A stretch of DNA of 64,000 bases, from contig OX485809.1 in the NCBI GenBank assembly GCA_950295325.1, forward strand, positions 10,914,001-10,978,000, read 5' to 3'. Each line of letters starts with the position of its first letter. Within the stretch, counting starts at the first letter, position 1. This document shows, in pieces, positions 1 through 11,525 of this stretch. The position numbers were made by a program, and so were the translations under genes. This DNA comes from Polytrichum commune (lineage: Eukaryota > Streptophyta > Polytrichopsida > Polytrichales > Polytrichaceae). The notes under the pieces were generated by a model, which saw only the letters and a program-made list of their open reading frames with translations, made no database searches and was not told the origin of the DNA.

Positions 1-2142
1 ATGACTAATTATATTTTTAGTGTACAAATTATGAATGATTGGTGTAGAAAATATATCTAAGTTAATAGTTGTTATTTAATATATAAAGTTCTTTTATTTC
101 ATTTAAAGATGTCGTTTATTAATGAGCATTGGATGATTGAAGTGATAAACATGTATTAGACTTTTCAAATGCATGAAAATGATGAATTAATTTTCAATCA
201 AAATTCGGAGGAAGCTAGGTACTATATTTTCCTAAACCTTGAATTTGCACCTTTGCTTGTTGTTTGGTCTTGTATAGATTTTTGAATGAGCATGTTTAAA
301 TCTGTAAATCTAAAAACCTAGTTTTCAAGCCATGAAATTATGAGAATTAAAGTTGGCTTGTGGTTCATTCTTCATCAATTTTTGTTGTTCGCTTACTTGT
401 CTTGCTAGTAGTGTCCAATATGCCAACTATCTTTTGATTGTCTTTTTGCTACAACTACCTTTCGTAGATGATCGATGGTGTGCTACAACATTTGGCAACC
501 TCACCATGGTAGACTCAGCGGATTGCGCTTTGCCTTAGCGGAAGATGTGGTGGAGTGGTTGGAGACTTTGAAGGTTGTTCGCCTCATGCCAATAATTAGT
601 TTTAATTATTCCTCATCATTGGTTTAAAACCTCTCGAATGTTTTTAGTCTAATCATGACATTGTAGAGGATATTGACATATACCTTAATATGTATTCGAG
701 AATGCATAGTTATATCTTAACCCTTCACATTGTAAATATTTGGTAGAAGGTTGAATGTATTTGTAAACACAATGAATGTAAATGTTTTCAATTTTTGTAT
801 TTAGTTTTCTTTCATTTGAATGCAATATTCTATTTTTGGAGTAGATAATTATGCACAATGTCATATCTTGTGACAATTGATTGTATTTCTTGTTTTTTTC
901 TATCCGTGTTTACAACTTGTCTATGTTAGCTTGTACATTTTGTTATCTCTATGTTGATTAGTAACCTTTTAACTAGTATCCAAGTGCTATTAGTTGTGTC
1001 TTAAATGACACATTGAATGGCATTGGTATACCTAATTGAGACCGATTGAATGACAAGATGGATGATATGGAACATTTGTTGCTCACATAGTTGATTTTGC
1101 AATGCTATAGTCTTATGTTTATTATTTGATACTTGTATGATTTATAAAAAAAATATGGTGCCAAAAATTAACCTCTCTAAAAAATTACAAATAAATATAG
1201 GGTGTTAAAAAATAAGTCAAAGTAGCTTTATATCTACAAATAGGGAGGGAAAAAATATTGAAAGGTGCATAAATATCCCCCCATTAAATACCCCATTATT
1301 GCATGTGGTTACAAAATGTAATGGGGGTGTGATCCCCCCGAGAGCATATTTTGGATCATACCTACATTTCATACTCCATATTGAGTACACCGACAAAGTT
1401 AATTTACAAGGAATAGGGTCATCTAAGATATCATTTTGATTCCTTAAAGGACATTCATGGGTGCTGTCAAAATTGTTCACCTTAGGTTCAAGGAATGAAA
1501 AGGACAACAAAAATTAATCGAAACGATCCCAATTTTTTTCCTCACAATCATCGTTCAAGTGTGTACCAATAGAACCAAAAATGTATTGCATACCAATTGT
1601 AGAACTTTACATGTGGCACCAAACATGGCCAACAATACACAAAATCATGGCTACATGAAAAAGGAACGTTTAGTATTAGAGTTGGACATTAAAAAATATA
1701 TGTATGGACACATGACACTTACACCAAGGTACTAGGATGCAAAACAGGAAAAAATTGACCTCTAATGTACACTTGAATAGTAAAAATTGCCATTGATGTG
1801 GCCCAAACAAGTCATATGACCTCTTTACAAGTTTTATGGCTTATCTACTCATTTTATAGGGAATTTATCTATTATTGGTGATTACTTAATAAGAAATAAT
1901 ATCTTTCTTGATAAAGCCTATGAACTACATACTTATCTATTTAAAATTTATTGATCAAATAATAGTAAATCATGATAAATGCCGAGATCCAATGCGACAT
2001 AGTCCTTAAGTCCTTTGTCCCAAAAGTAGTACCCCAACTGTGAATGGACCCCAAAAGAAAAAGGAAAATTTTGTAGTGGTTTAGTGATTGTAGATCAGGG
2101 TAGTCAAAAGAAGTGCAATGGGAAATCTTCTAACAATAATTA
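1..2142. other. AT-rich spacer, no gene seen
   Basis: The open frames here are short and scattered on both strands, with no recognisable domain, no consistent splice sites and no codon bias. I see no RNA gene. It looks like ordinary decayed intergenic sequence upstream of the auxin permease gene. Confidence 0.6.
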
Positions 2143-2225
2143 TCAAACTATTGAAAACTAGTTTTGAGCAAGGTAGGGTGGTAACAACTTTAAATATAAT
2201 CAAACACTAAATATCCTATTTAGTG
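2143..2225 (-). mobile_element. Truncated family D MITE end
   Basis: Read on the minus strand, this begins at a TA (2,226-2,227) with the palindromic terminus CACTAAATA...TATTTAGTG. It continues with the same internal sequence as the family D copies at 36,302 and 63,746 (TTTGATTATATT, then ACCACCCTACC and GCTCAA). Only about 80 bases of the end remain recognisable. The assignment rests on side-by-side reading of the copies. Confidence 0.6.
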
Positions 2226-2492
2226 TAGTGACAACACAAGGTACATGTCCCATGTAAATTACATTAAGCATGTACAAATTAAATTGCTATTTTTTTGTAA
2301 AAATTATTGTGAGAAGATTTGCAAGCCACATCTTCAACTCATTTAACAAGAAGTGAAGACAAGTGAAGCCCAAGAGAAGACAAGGAATGATCAAACTTAA
2401 TTTTTTTTCTCATAATTGTCCTTTTTGAGCATGTATTTAAAAAATCAGCAACTCTACTCTTTGGTGCGTGGTCATTCTTCTTGGTCCACATT

Positions 2493-2626
2493 CGGTTTAC
2501 ACCTAGTGAGGGGCCCAAGGCTCTCAAAAATATTTTTTTATGAAGTCGGACCATGGAAGTCACACCATGACCATTGACAAAGGCCATCTTCCATGGTCCG
2601 ACTTCATGGTCCATAGTGTAAACCGG
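2493..2626. repeat. Foldback hairpin with perfect 20-base stem
   Basis: The arms atgaagtcggaccatggaag (2,540-2,559) and its exact reverse complement (2,588-2,607) enclose a 28-base loop. A second outer pair, CGGTTTACAC (2,493-2,502) and GTGTAAACCG (2,617-2,626), makes the whole block an interrupted inverted repeat. It probably is a small foldback transposon. Directly to its right (2,631-2,657) is an end like that of family A, so two elements may abut or be nested. Confidence 0.6.
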
Positions 2627-2630
2627 CCTT

Positions 2631-2657
2631 TAGTCACACTAAATATCATATTTGGTG
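2631..2657. repeat. Family A-like palindromic MITE terminus
   Basis: GTCACACTAAATATC followed by ATATTTGGTG matches the right end of the family A element at 16,157-16,373. The trailing dinucleotide is TG rather than TA. No matching left end was identified, so this is either a solitary terminus or the edge of an element that also contains the hairpin at 2,493-2,626. Confidence 0.5.
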
Positions 2658-2737
2658 TGCTTACTTATTGTAACATGGCCAGGCTGACAGGCCATGCGGG
2701 CCTATATCTCGGGCAGGTGGGAAATATTTTAGAACCA

Positions 2738-2797
2738 GTGGGCCCCACCACCACCCCATCCCAACCACGCGCGACTGCCACCCCAGTGGGCCCCACC
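2738..2797. promoter_or_regulatory. Two GTGGGCCCCACC palindromes (TCP-type sites)
   Basis: The same 12-base motif occurs at 2,738-2,749 and 2,786-2,797, 48 bases apart, in a GC-rich island about 1.3 kb upstream of the permease start codon. It contains GTGGGNCC/GGNCCCAC, the known binding core of plant TCP transcription factors. That these sites act on the permease gene is inference; they could belong to a distal promoter or to the promoter of a longer 5' leader. Confidence 0.4.
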
Positions 2798-4071
2798 TCG
2801 TTGCCCGCCTTGCCCGGACTCATAATTTTATCGGCCTCTATTTCCATGTCCCAAAACAATAAGAAAATCCATTTCCAGGGACGCAAGATAAAGGGCGTGA
2901 TCGGCTTAGCGACAGGAAGCAGAGTGCCAGAGTCCACAGGCTATTGATCACAGTTCTTATGCACACGCTATAATTGTTCTGTCTTACTTCCTGCTCCTAC
3001 AAGATGCGGTCTTGTGCATTGGATTAGATCAGTCTTGTGCCGCCTGCTGTTGCTTAAGTTAGCTGCAGGCTCAGTAGTAGTATGCCACGGTACAACACAA
3101 GAGTGTCTGGTGACACCCTAGTGGGATCAGAAGATTAGTTAATGGTTGAACGTGAGGGGTCGCCGGTTGAAATAGAAGGTCGTTGCAGGTTTGGGGTGGT
3201 ACATTGGAGTACTATTTGTCAGATACTAGTCCAGGTTTGAGCGCAAGTGCGGTGCTAGACTGGTTTTTGCAGGCTCAAAGGGATATTTGGTTCTAAACTT
3301 TAAACATTCTGTGAAGAATGATGCGGGTGTATATCACTCACTCCATCCTGAGGCATGAAGGCTAGGGACTCGGTGTTGCAGGGTGCGTGAATCTATGCTG
3401 TTTCTTGCTGTAGCTAGGTTTGCAGGAGCTACTGGCTAATGGTAGTGAAAAGCTGAGTTACAAGGCGTAGCTGGCTGTGGGGTTGCGTTGCATTGAGTTC
3501 ATGAAGCTGGACCTTATGTCCTTGGAGTTCGTGCTGCATAGAGATTGTGTATGTAGGAAGAGCTGCAGAAGTCAGTAAGAAGTTTGGAGGAGAAGTAACA
3601 AGCCATGGTAGTAGTGCTGGGGATTGATCAAACTTCGGTACTGCAAGTGTAGATCGACGACATATACCGTAGAGCACTAGTGCCGGAATGTAGTTTCCGC
3701 GTGGGATTCAACTGCGTATCAACCAACCTAGAATTCACACGTATCAAATCTTGAGGGGAAAACATTTATTGTTGGTGTTTGCCGGAACAGAGAAAGCCCT
3801 CTACGGTACTTGTGTGTTGAGTGAGTACCATAAAGTTCTTCTTCTTCTGCTGCTGCTGTTGCTGTGTGTGAGGTGTGGCTATGTACAACATTGGACGAGG
3901 ATTCAAAGCTACTAAGTTAGTAGCAAGCAGATCCTGCAGGAGACATTTGCAGTGAATGGGAATGTAAATTTGGAGCTAATACCAACAACAATTACTGTAT
4001 GCTGCGAATGAGTGTGACAAATCAATAGTTGCTGCTTGAAGTTGGGAATCACCAGCTAAATTTGAGGGGCC
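2798..4071 (+). other. Upstream/leader region of auxin permease gene
   Basis: This stretch is less AT-rich than the spacer to its left and has no ORF with recognisable domains. It includes a short CTG-type microsatellite near 3,847-3,865. It probably holds the promoter and 5' untranslated leader of the permease gene, possibly with a leader intron. No transcription start can be fixed from sequence alone. Confidence 0.4.
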
Positions 4072-7000
4072 ATGGAGGCGGCAGCAAGTGCACGAGGGAA
4101 TGGTCACACAAATGGGAGTGTGTCAGCTCTGGAAGTTGGAGATGTCGACGGAGGTGGAAGGAAAGGGAAGGAGTTTGCTTCGGGGACGCTGTGGTCGGGT
4201 TCCTCCATCTTCGATTCATGGCTCATTGCCGCCGCTGCTCAGGTACAAACGTCAATATGTGTTGTTAAATTCCTTGTTTTTCTCATCTCATTCTAAACTT
4301 CAGCTTATGAACAACTAGGTCAACAAAAAACTCGTCTCCAATTCTGGTCACCTATCAGATCACATGATCCTCTAAGTTACGAACTTTCCCAGTGGTGCGT
4401 CATGCGTCGAGTTCGTCAACCATCCACCAACAGGTCTTGAAATCACTGTTATAACAAGGTACAGAGTGATGTGGAACATCAACATTAATTCAGAATCCTT
4501 ACATTCTTGAGGCTTCGTAGGTGTTCGAAATAAGCCACAGAAGTGCATATTGTGCTTCAAAGTGCCTGCAGAATGTACGAAGGCTGTGAATTGAAAAGAA
4601 ATTTGATGCAAGCATCAAAAGCTATGGATGAAGAGATCTTTGTTGTGCAATTTTAAGCTTTATTCTGAGAGGGTGTGAACGCTGTGAATCAACGGCACTT
4701 TGATGTCAGCATTATAAACCATGGAAGAGACTGTCATCGCTATTGTGCAATTTTAGGTTCTTTTGAGAATGAATGTGTGAAGGCTATAATTACGTCTTAA
4801 GACATGCTCATACATAAATGGAGTGAGGAGAAAGAGGAGCTGATAGACTGATTGCAACTTGATGAGTATGCTTAAGATTTATTTTCAAGACTTTTACCAA
4901 GACCCTCATTCTTGGGGAATATTCTTTAAATGGAGTATAAATATAACCAGACTTTCCAGCTTACAAGTCTTGAAAATGTTTTGACCTATGCTTCTGAGTG
5001 ACGACATTTTTTGGTGAAGAAATGATCTTATGAGGGGAGAGCGAATATTGTTTTGTGCAAAGAGAAATTATAGAGGAATTCATAGTTTCTTCTGCCTGAT
5101 GTTCATGAATCAGCTCGAGGATGTGAATTTTTATGCCTTTGTTTATGGTGCATGTCATTGACCAGCAGCATGATCCCAGGACGAATTTTAAGCTTTTTGT
5201 TATCAAATATCCTCTATCAAACTTTCTCAGTGGTCACAAGGAGCTTTGGACAATAAATTACAGCAAGGAGACAATAGCATGGGATAAAGTGGACAAAACC
5301 TGGTGAATGGAGGCTCATTCACTAGGTTTTTGTCCACTCTACCACGTGATATTGTTTTACCTTGTTGGATATTGCCCAATTTTTTCTTTTCTTTTCTTTT
5401 CTTGCGGGTGCATCGTCGAGTTAAACCACACAAACTTATGAATGTCTCTACCTACAAAGTTATTATATCATTCATTACAGAGTGGCTTGTACTTCTGAGC
5501 GATGAATTTTTATGAGGGGCTAAAAAACTTGTAGAATGAGTAGTAGACCAAGCCATGATTTCTGCTAGACAGACTTTCAAGATGCTGGTGGTAAATTTTG
5601 ACTTCAGATGGTTATAGTGGATGTGAATTTCTAGCTGATTCTCATGAGATCCTCTACCAAACCTTCTCAGCGAATATGGAGAAATTCTATGTGATGAAGT
5701 GGACAAAAGCTGGTTAATGGAGGCTCATCCACGAGGTTTTGTCCATTTTGACCACATGATATTGCTTCCTCATGTTGTAAATTTGTTGTGGGTGCGACGT
5801 CAAATTTCAGCACCCAATTTTCATTGCTCCTGTTTTTGGCTATAAATTGATGGATCTTCACAAAAACTTGTAGAATAAGAAATAAAGGAAGCCTTATATA
5901 GTTTCTGCTAGAGAAACTTCCTTTCAAGATGTCGCTCTCTTTCGAAATAAATTTTCATGCTGGCTTTAGATGATTTCTTGTGGATGTAAATCAAGTGGTC
6001 ATGGAGTGAAAGTAGCAATGACTTGAGCACTGTTATTTCAACTTTTCTAAGATTTGTGATGATTCATATATATGTAAATATATATATAAACGATTTGATT
6101 ATTTTTGGTGTGTAATATTCAGGTGGGGTTTGTGATGCTGACCTTGCCCTACTCGGTGTCGCAAATGGGCCTTGGCTTTGGAATCAGTGGATTTATATTC
6201 TATGGCACTTTGGGTGCTTGGGCTGTGTACTTACTCACAGTGCTCTATGCGGAACACAACGCTCGCAGCTCCTTGGCAGAAACAAAAACCTACTCTGAAA
6301 AACATATTCTCCAGGTATGAACTAATATATTCACCTCCATTTATTTCATATAAATTAACTATGATGCAAAGAAGAGGTCTTGATGATCTGTTGTAACTCC
6401 TGAATGAAATTCTTGTAGGTTTAATAAACCTACACTCCAGCGCATGGGTTCTAAGCTGCAAAAAGCATCATAACTTTTGGTCAGATACTTTGCACTCAAC
6501 TTTAGGAATATGGGAACTCCTTATATTAAGTGAGCTGAATGATTGGAAATTCTGTGTTCTGCATGATTTCACTCAAATTCTAATTCTTTCTTGAGCGATC
6601 CTAAGTTGTAAGTTGGGAATATCATTACTGGAATTTTGACATGGGAAACCTTATCGATCTGTGCAGTATCACGAAGTGATTGGGGATTTGACAGGGAAAT
6701 TCATGGGCAGGATAACTTTTATATTTGTAATTTTAAGTCTTGCTTTCGCATCCTGCATTCAGCTCATCGCCTCGGCCAGGTGAGCAGCTTAAACCTTCTT
6801 ACTTTCCCATTATTCTTCCACCATTATAGGAGGTAATTAAAAGTACAGCCTGGAAGGATGCTTGTGGTGGATTTGTAATTTTTTCAGTAGCGTGAGATGT
6901 GCTCTGGACTCATCTGTCCATATCCTAATTGTGAATGTGCAAAAAAAATGGCTTTGGCAGCACGAAACAGACATGTAGTGATGAATCATAGACTTGGAAT

Positions 7001-10000
7001 ATTTATTTCTGTTTTGTGAAAACTGCAGCAACATGTATTATGTAAGCCCGCGGCTAAATAAGCAGCAATGGGAGCTCATTGTTGGAGGGGTGGCATTTCT
7101 GTCTGTTCTTCTTCCCAATTATGGGCATTTTCGGGCATGCGCGATTATTGGCATTTTTACAACCACCTTCACTTCTTTCTACTTGATCATCGGCTCTCTC
7201 ACTCATGGCCAGGTACTTTGACCATCTTGAATCTCACTATGTGTCGTGTCCTCATTGGACACAAACACGTTGATTACAAGCCATAACACAGTATCTACGT
7301 AACATGGTCATCGCTACGTTTGATATTGTACATGTGTTGCCTTGCTATGGGTTGTAATATGGTTCCTTGCGTTACCCTGTAGTAGCATGAGGATGTCTTG
7401 CTACAACCCATAACATGGCATCTTGCGTAGAATACCTGGTCCATGGTGGTTGTGCCAAATGATTTTGTTGATGTGTCTATTCTTTATTGGATCGAAAGGA
7501 AGCATCTTATCACCTGTAATTGATGATATTGTCATGGTTGATCACTAGATTAAGTAGTGGACACATGTCGCCCTGCCTTGAAATGTAGTAGGCACCCAAT
7601 ACCTACTTTTGCTGTTGCCGTGGATCTATAGGTGGGGGCGCCTATTATAGGCTATAGCCCATGGCACGGCTCCTTTGATCCATTACCTCGTTTGCTACAT
7701 TCTAGATCATTGCCTTCTTGAGCGATGCTTGTGACATCCATTATAATGCTACAACACTCACAAATTTACACACACCTCATTCAGAGATTTATCAATTTGA
7801 GGTGTGGAACCTAGTAACCCATTAGTAGGTGGATCTAGGCTCCAAGTCCAACATGGGGTCATGTGGTTTTCTTAGGAATGCGGTTATGAATGCATTTACC
7901 AAGAATGAGATATCAAATGATGTGCGCAACATGAATGATGCTTGGGATATTGTCACTTGGCCCAAGCATTGTTCCTTTTGAACATGATGGTAATGAGAGT
8001 CTAGTCTAGTCCTGAATGCTAAAGGGTGTGAAAATAAGCACTCAAATCTTGTTATTTTTGGTAATTATATGTATTTTTGTGCAAATAATGTAAATAGAAC
8101 CCATGCATGATACCAATGGCATTGCACTTTGTAGGTAGTGGGAGTGAAACACACTGGTGCAAACCACATGGTTGAATTCTTCACCGGCGCCACGAATGTT
8201 TTGTTTTCTTTTGGCGGACATGGCATCACCATGTAAGTGGCTTGAAATAAATTAATGCATGCACTTGAGTTGAAGCTTCTGTAAGATATTCATACATTAT
8301 CATAAGCTTAAAGTGACCCATAAGGAACTTTGGGCAATTTGCCACCTAGGGTAACATGGGGTTAAGTGTGTGGATAGAACCTAGTGAACGAGCCTCATGT
8401 TCCCCTAGTTGGTAATTTACCCAAATTTCCAACACGTTGATTTCGTGACCATCTATTGCTCAAAAAACCAAAATTACATGAAGAATGGTGCACTCGTATA
8501 CAATAATTCCCTCTCTCCTGAATTGTGATGAGCGAAAGGTGTCTAAATTTATAGTCAATTATGATGCATTGATTGAATCGTCACATGTTGCATACCTTAG
8601 TTGGTGGGTGGGCGGGTTGTTGGCAGAGAGATATTGGAAGCAATGAAGCGGCCAAATAAGTTCAAGTTTGTGTATCCGTGTGTGGTGTTGTACACCTTTG
8701 GGGTGGTCATTCCAAGCTCCACTTGTGTCTATTGGGCCTTTGGTGATGAGCTTCTCACACACTCCAATGCTCTCTCCGTTTTGCCGGCTTCGCATTTGCG
8801 CTCAACCGCTCTAATATTCATGGTGATTCACCAAGTAAGAACTTCTAACAATCTAAGGTAGATGTGTGTCTTATTCAACATGCTTAATTTTGGGTCCTAA
8901 TGATCATCGGTGCATTGAATTGTGTGATCTGGAGAATTGGAAGGTGGTTGTGTGTGCATAAGAAAGCAACCTTTTTCAAGAAAACCTCTCCTTTGCACTA
9001 CATTGGTAATGATATTAAGTGTCACATACATTATTTGTGTAGGGCCTAAACTAGAGGCCTAGACGTCTCAAAGTGTCACATCTGCTAATTGTCAACATGT
9101 TACTGTTCATCAACATTAGAATAATTTTCAAGTGAAAAGTTATATACATCATGACATTTGCCTTAGCACATTGGGATACTTGAGATGATAGTTTTGTGTT
9201 TAGTATGCAAGGGGAAGATATTATTGAGGATACTGCCATGAAGTGTCATGTGTTACGTCTTTGTATGCAAGAGAAAAGACATTCTTGAGCTCACTAATGC
9301 TAAGTGCCATTTGTGTACATTTCTACTCAATTTGTATACCATTGTGTAACATATGCATACACCTCATAACACTATTGCCAAGATTATACTCATGCCAAGA
9401 TATTAATTAGTACACTAGGTGTCATGAGGTCACTCTAGTGGTGAAGGTGTCGATCATTAGTGTAACCTAGCATACACTTTAAAATAGGGTAAGTGACACT
9501 ATATTACGCATGTATCACTAAACACCATAAACTATGGAGTGCAATCATAAGTTGCACTTGAGCCATGTGGCTAGGGAACACTTCACTTCAATTTTGTCAT
9601 GATGTGGACCCTCTGTAAGTTGTTGTTTTCTCTTTTTCTAGAATTTTGATTCACAAAATGTTTTATGACATGGATGAGGAGATCATTGTTAATGTTGCAT
9701 GGTTTTTGTGAATTTGCAGGGCATATCATTTGTGATTAGTGTGAGTCCTGTGTTTTACGTGTGCGAGAAGGCGGCTGGGGTGCACACGGACCACTATTTC
9801 CGTCGCATTTTGCTACGTGTGTTCGTGGTGGGAGCTCATTGGTTTGTTGCCCTTGCGGTTCCATTCTTTGGACCCATCAACTCGGTGTTGGGGGCCCTTG
9901 TCGTCACCATCGGTGTCTACATGGTTCCCTTGTTGGCTTTCAACCTTGTTTACTGCACCAAAAAAGCTCGCCAGGTTGCACTCTCGTCTTCTTGTCTTAC

Positions 10001-11525
10001 CTTTTTTATAATGTACAAGACATTCTTCGCATCTTGCATCATAATTCATCAACACACACAACAAGGACGTAGGGATCTATGTTGCATACATTTCCACAAA
10101 GTGGTTAGATTTGACCAACATATTGCATGTTTCAAATAACACGTCCAAAATGGGTCATTTCAAATGAATCCCTACTTCCTTGATAAGATTGAAGCACTAC
10201 AATTGAAGGCCACTGTTGAGTGAACCCTTGAAAATCAAGTGCGACCAGGTGTCATTAGGTGTCATTTTGATCATTTGACTCACGATTGGTCCAATGGCAT
10301 CCAAATCAAACACCGGAACCTTTCAAGTGGAGTAGAAAGTGCCATCCTTAGTATGAAGATATGGATCTCAAGAATTTAAAGTAATCAAGGCATGTTTATG
10401 TTAGGTCTGATGTTGGAAAGTAGTATTGCCTACAATGAGTTAGTTGTAATTGGGGCTTGGGATTCATGCTGAAAAAAATGGTTATCAGGGTGTCTCACTT
10501 GGAGTAATATGGCAAGGTAGTGTCAATCCTTGTTGTGGCTTGCTATGCAAGTCACATGTGTCAAAAATCTAACAACAGAAGAATGGAAAAATTTGAGTTG
10601 TACAATGATTGAGGAATGTTATGTGTGTGGCATTCGAGGGGAGAGAGAACCTCTAAATTGGTCATCTTGAAAACATGTGAGAACCTATTCTATTAAAATA
10701 TGCCCGTAAATTGGTGGCATGAGTCATGACATTATTCAGTTGTAGCTAAGGTCTCTGTAGGTCTCGACTTTTGGGTCGTTTATGCTCGGATCGTAGGAGT
10801 TGGGTCTTGCCAACGTGTGAAGTTCATGGAGCCCATGAAGATCATTGGAACCTGCTCGGAGTTGAAGTGATTCTAACCGGTTCATCTAAAGTTCATTCCT
10901 AACACATGCTTATTTATTATCGCGGAGACTTGTACATGGCGTATTGAGGGCCTAGTTGGATAGTTAGCTAATGTGAAGTCTCATCAACTAGCTTGATTTA
11001 GACATGCTCATTTAATTGGAGTTTTTTTTTTTTTTGGGTAGGCAGTCATTAGTCTAAATGATTAGTGAGCTGTGCATATTGAAGTCTAATGGCCCAGTTA
11101 CCTATCCTACTTACCCCACTTTGACACACCAAGTCAAGGACCCCCGATTCTAGACTTATTCTATTCCAATTTCATTTATTTAAATGAACAACCGAATCTA
11201 GAAAAGAATGTAGCATTACTCAGTCCAATAATGTTATGGTTTAGAGGTGTTTGTAGTAATACTCAATTTGTGTGGACATGCCCTAGCAACTTATTAATTT
11301 ATGGCGCTTGGACAATGTCATGTGCAGAACTCTGTTTTAAGGCGGCCCGCATCTCATCCCAGTTGGGTAGTCATATTTGTGGTAAACAACTTTTTCATCC
11401 TATGGATTTTGGTGGTTGGGATGGGGCTCGGAGGGTGGGCAAGCATCACCAACTTTGTGAGGCAAATCAACACATTTGGCTTCTTTGATAAGTGTTATCA
11501 GTGTCCAAAGTCCACAAAGGCTTAA
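4072..11525 (+). CDS. AUX1/LAX-type auxin influx permease
   Basis: Exons 4072-4242, 6123-6314, 6667-6779, 7029-7212, 8135-8232, 8627-8834, 9720-9974 and 11328-11525 join in phase at GT-AG sites to give 472 aa (Arabidopsis AUX1 is 485). The family (AAAP class, about 11 membrane segments) imports auxin with protons at the plasma membrane. Landmarks in order: LWSGSSIFDSW before the first membrane segment, LTLPYSVSQMG, FTGATNVLFSFGGHGIT with the conserved FGGH, VYWAFGDELL, VPFFGPINSVLGAL, and the hallmark C-terminal GGWASITNFVRQ then TFGFFDKCYQC. The start lies in a good context (GCCATGG). The protein differs from canonical AUX1 at many otherwise fixed places (EILEAMKRP instead of EIMHAMWKP; short C-terminal tail), so it may belong to a divergent LAX-like clade. 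No break was seen. Introns 1, 5 and 6 carry repeats described separately. Confidence 0.95.
4575..4790 (+). repeat. Two ~100-base tandem copies in permease intron 1
   Basis: The unit GAAGGCTGTGAAT...TTGTGCAATTTTA at about 4,575-4,670 recurs in diverged form at about 4,677-4,790 (GAACGCTGTGAAT...TTGTGCAATTTTA). It lies inside intron 1, upstream of the larger tandem units at 5.0-6.0 kb. Confidence 0.5.
5020..6000 (+). repeat. Diverged tandem units with hairpins, permease intron 1
   Basis: About 2.5 diverged copies of a roughly 340-440 base unit fill the right half of intron 1. Anchors: CCTCTATCAAACTTTCTCAG near 5,210 against CCTCTACCAAACCTTCTCAG near 5,651; CTTGTAGAAT...TTTCAAGATG near 5,530 and 5,868. 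Each full unit holds a foldback segment; in the first it spans 5,288-5,339, with arms AGTGGACAAAACC and GGTTTTTGTCCACT around GGAGGCT. A related single copy lies in intron 5 at about 8,300-8,450. Confidence 0.6.
8300..8450. repeat. Foldback repeat in permease intron 5
   Basis: The arms TTTGGGCAATTTGCCACC (near 8,329) and GGTAATTTACCCAAA (near 8,411) pair imperfectly, with outer arms around AGTGACCCATAAGG and TTTCGTGACC. The sequence GGAACTTTGGGCAAT and GAACCTAGTGAACGAGCCTC resembles the hairpin units in intron 1 of the same gene. That suggests a dispersed foldback family. Confidence 0.5.
8996..9541 (+). mobile_element. Family B MITE in permease intron 6
   Basis: This 546-base element begins CACTACATTGG...ATTAAGTG and ends CACTAAACACC...TATGGAGTG, so both ends keep a decayed form of the palindromic terminus shared by families A to E. 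Internally it matches the copy in HISN3 intron 3 (about 46,758-47,219) over most of its length in the same orientation: GCTAATTGTCAA, CTTGAGATGATAGTTT, AGTGTCATGAGGT and CATTAGTGTAACCTAGCAT. It has no coding capacity and lies between exons 6 and 7. Confidence 0.7.

Noticed and set aside
2540-2947. 135-codon plus-strand open frame
   Set aside because: It crosses the hairpin and a MITE terminus and then the GC island with TCP-type sites; Pro-rich part follows from the CCACC repeats. No family recognised.
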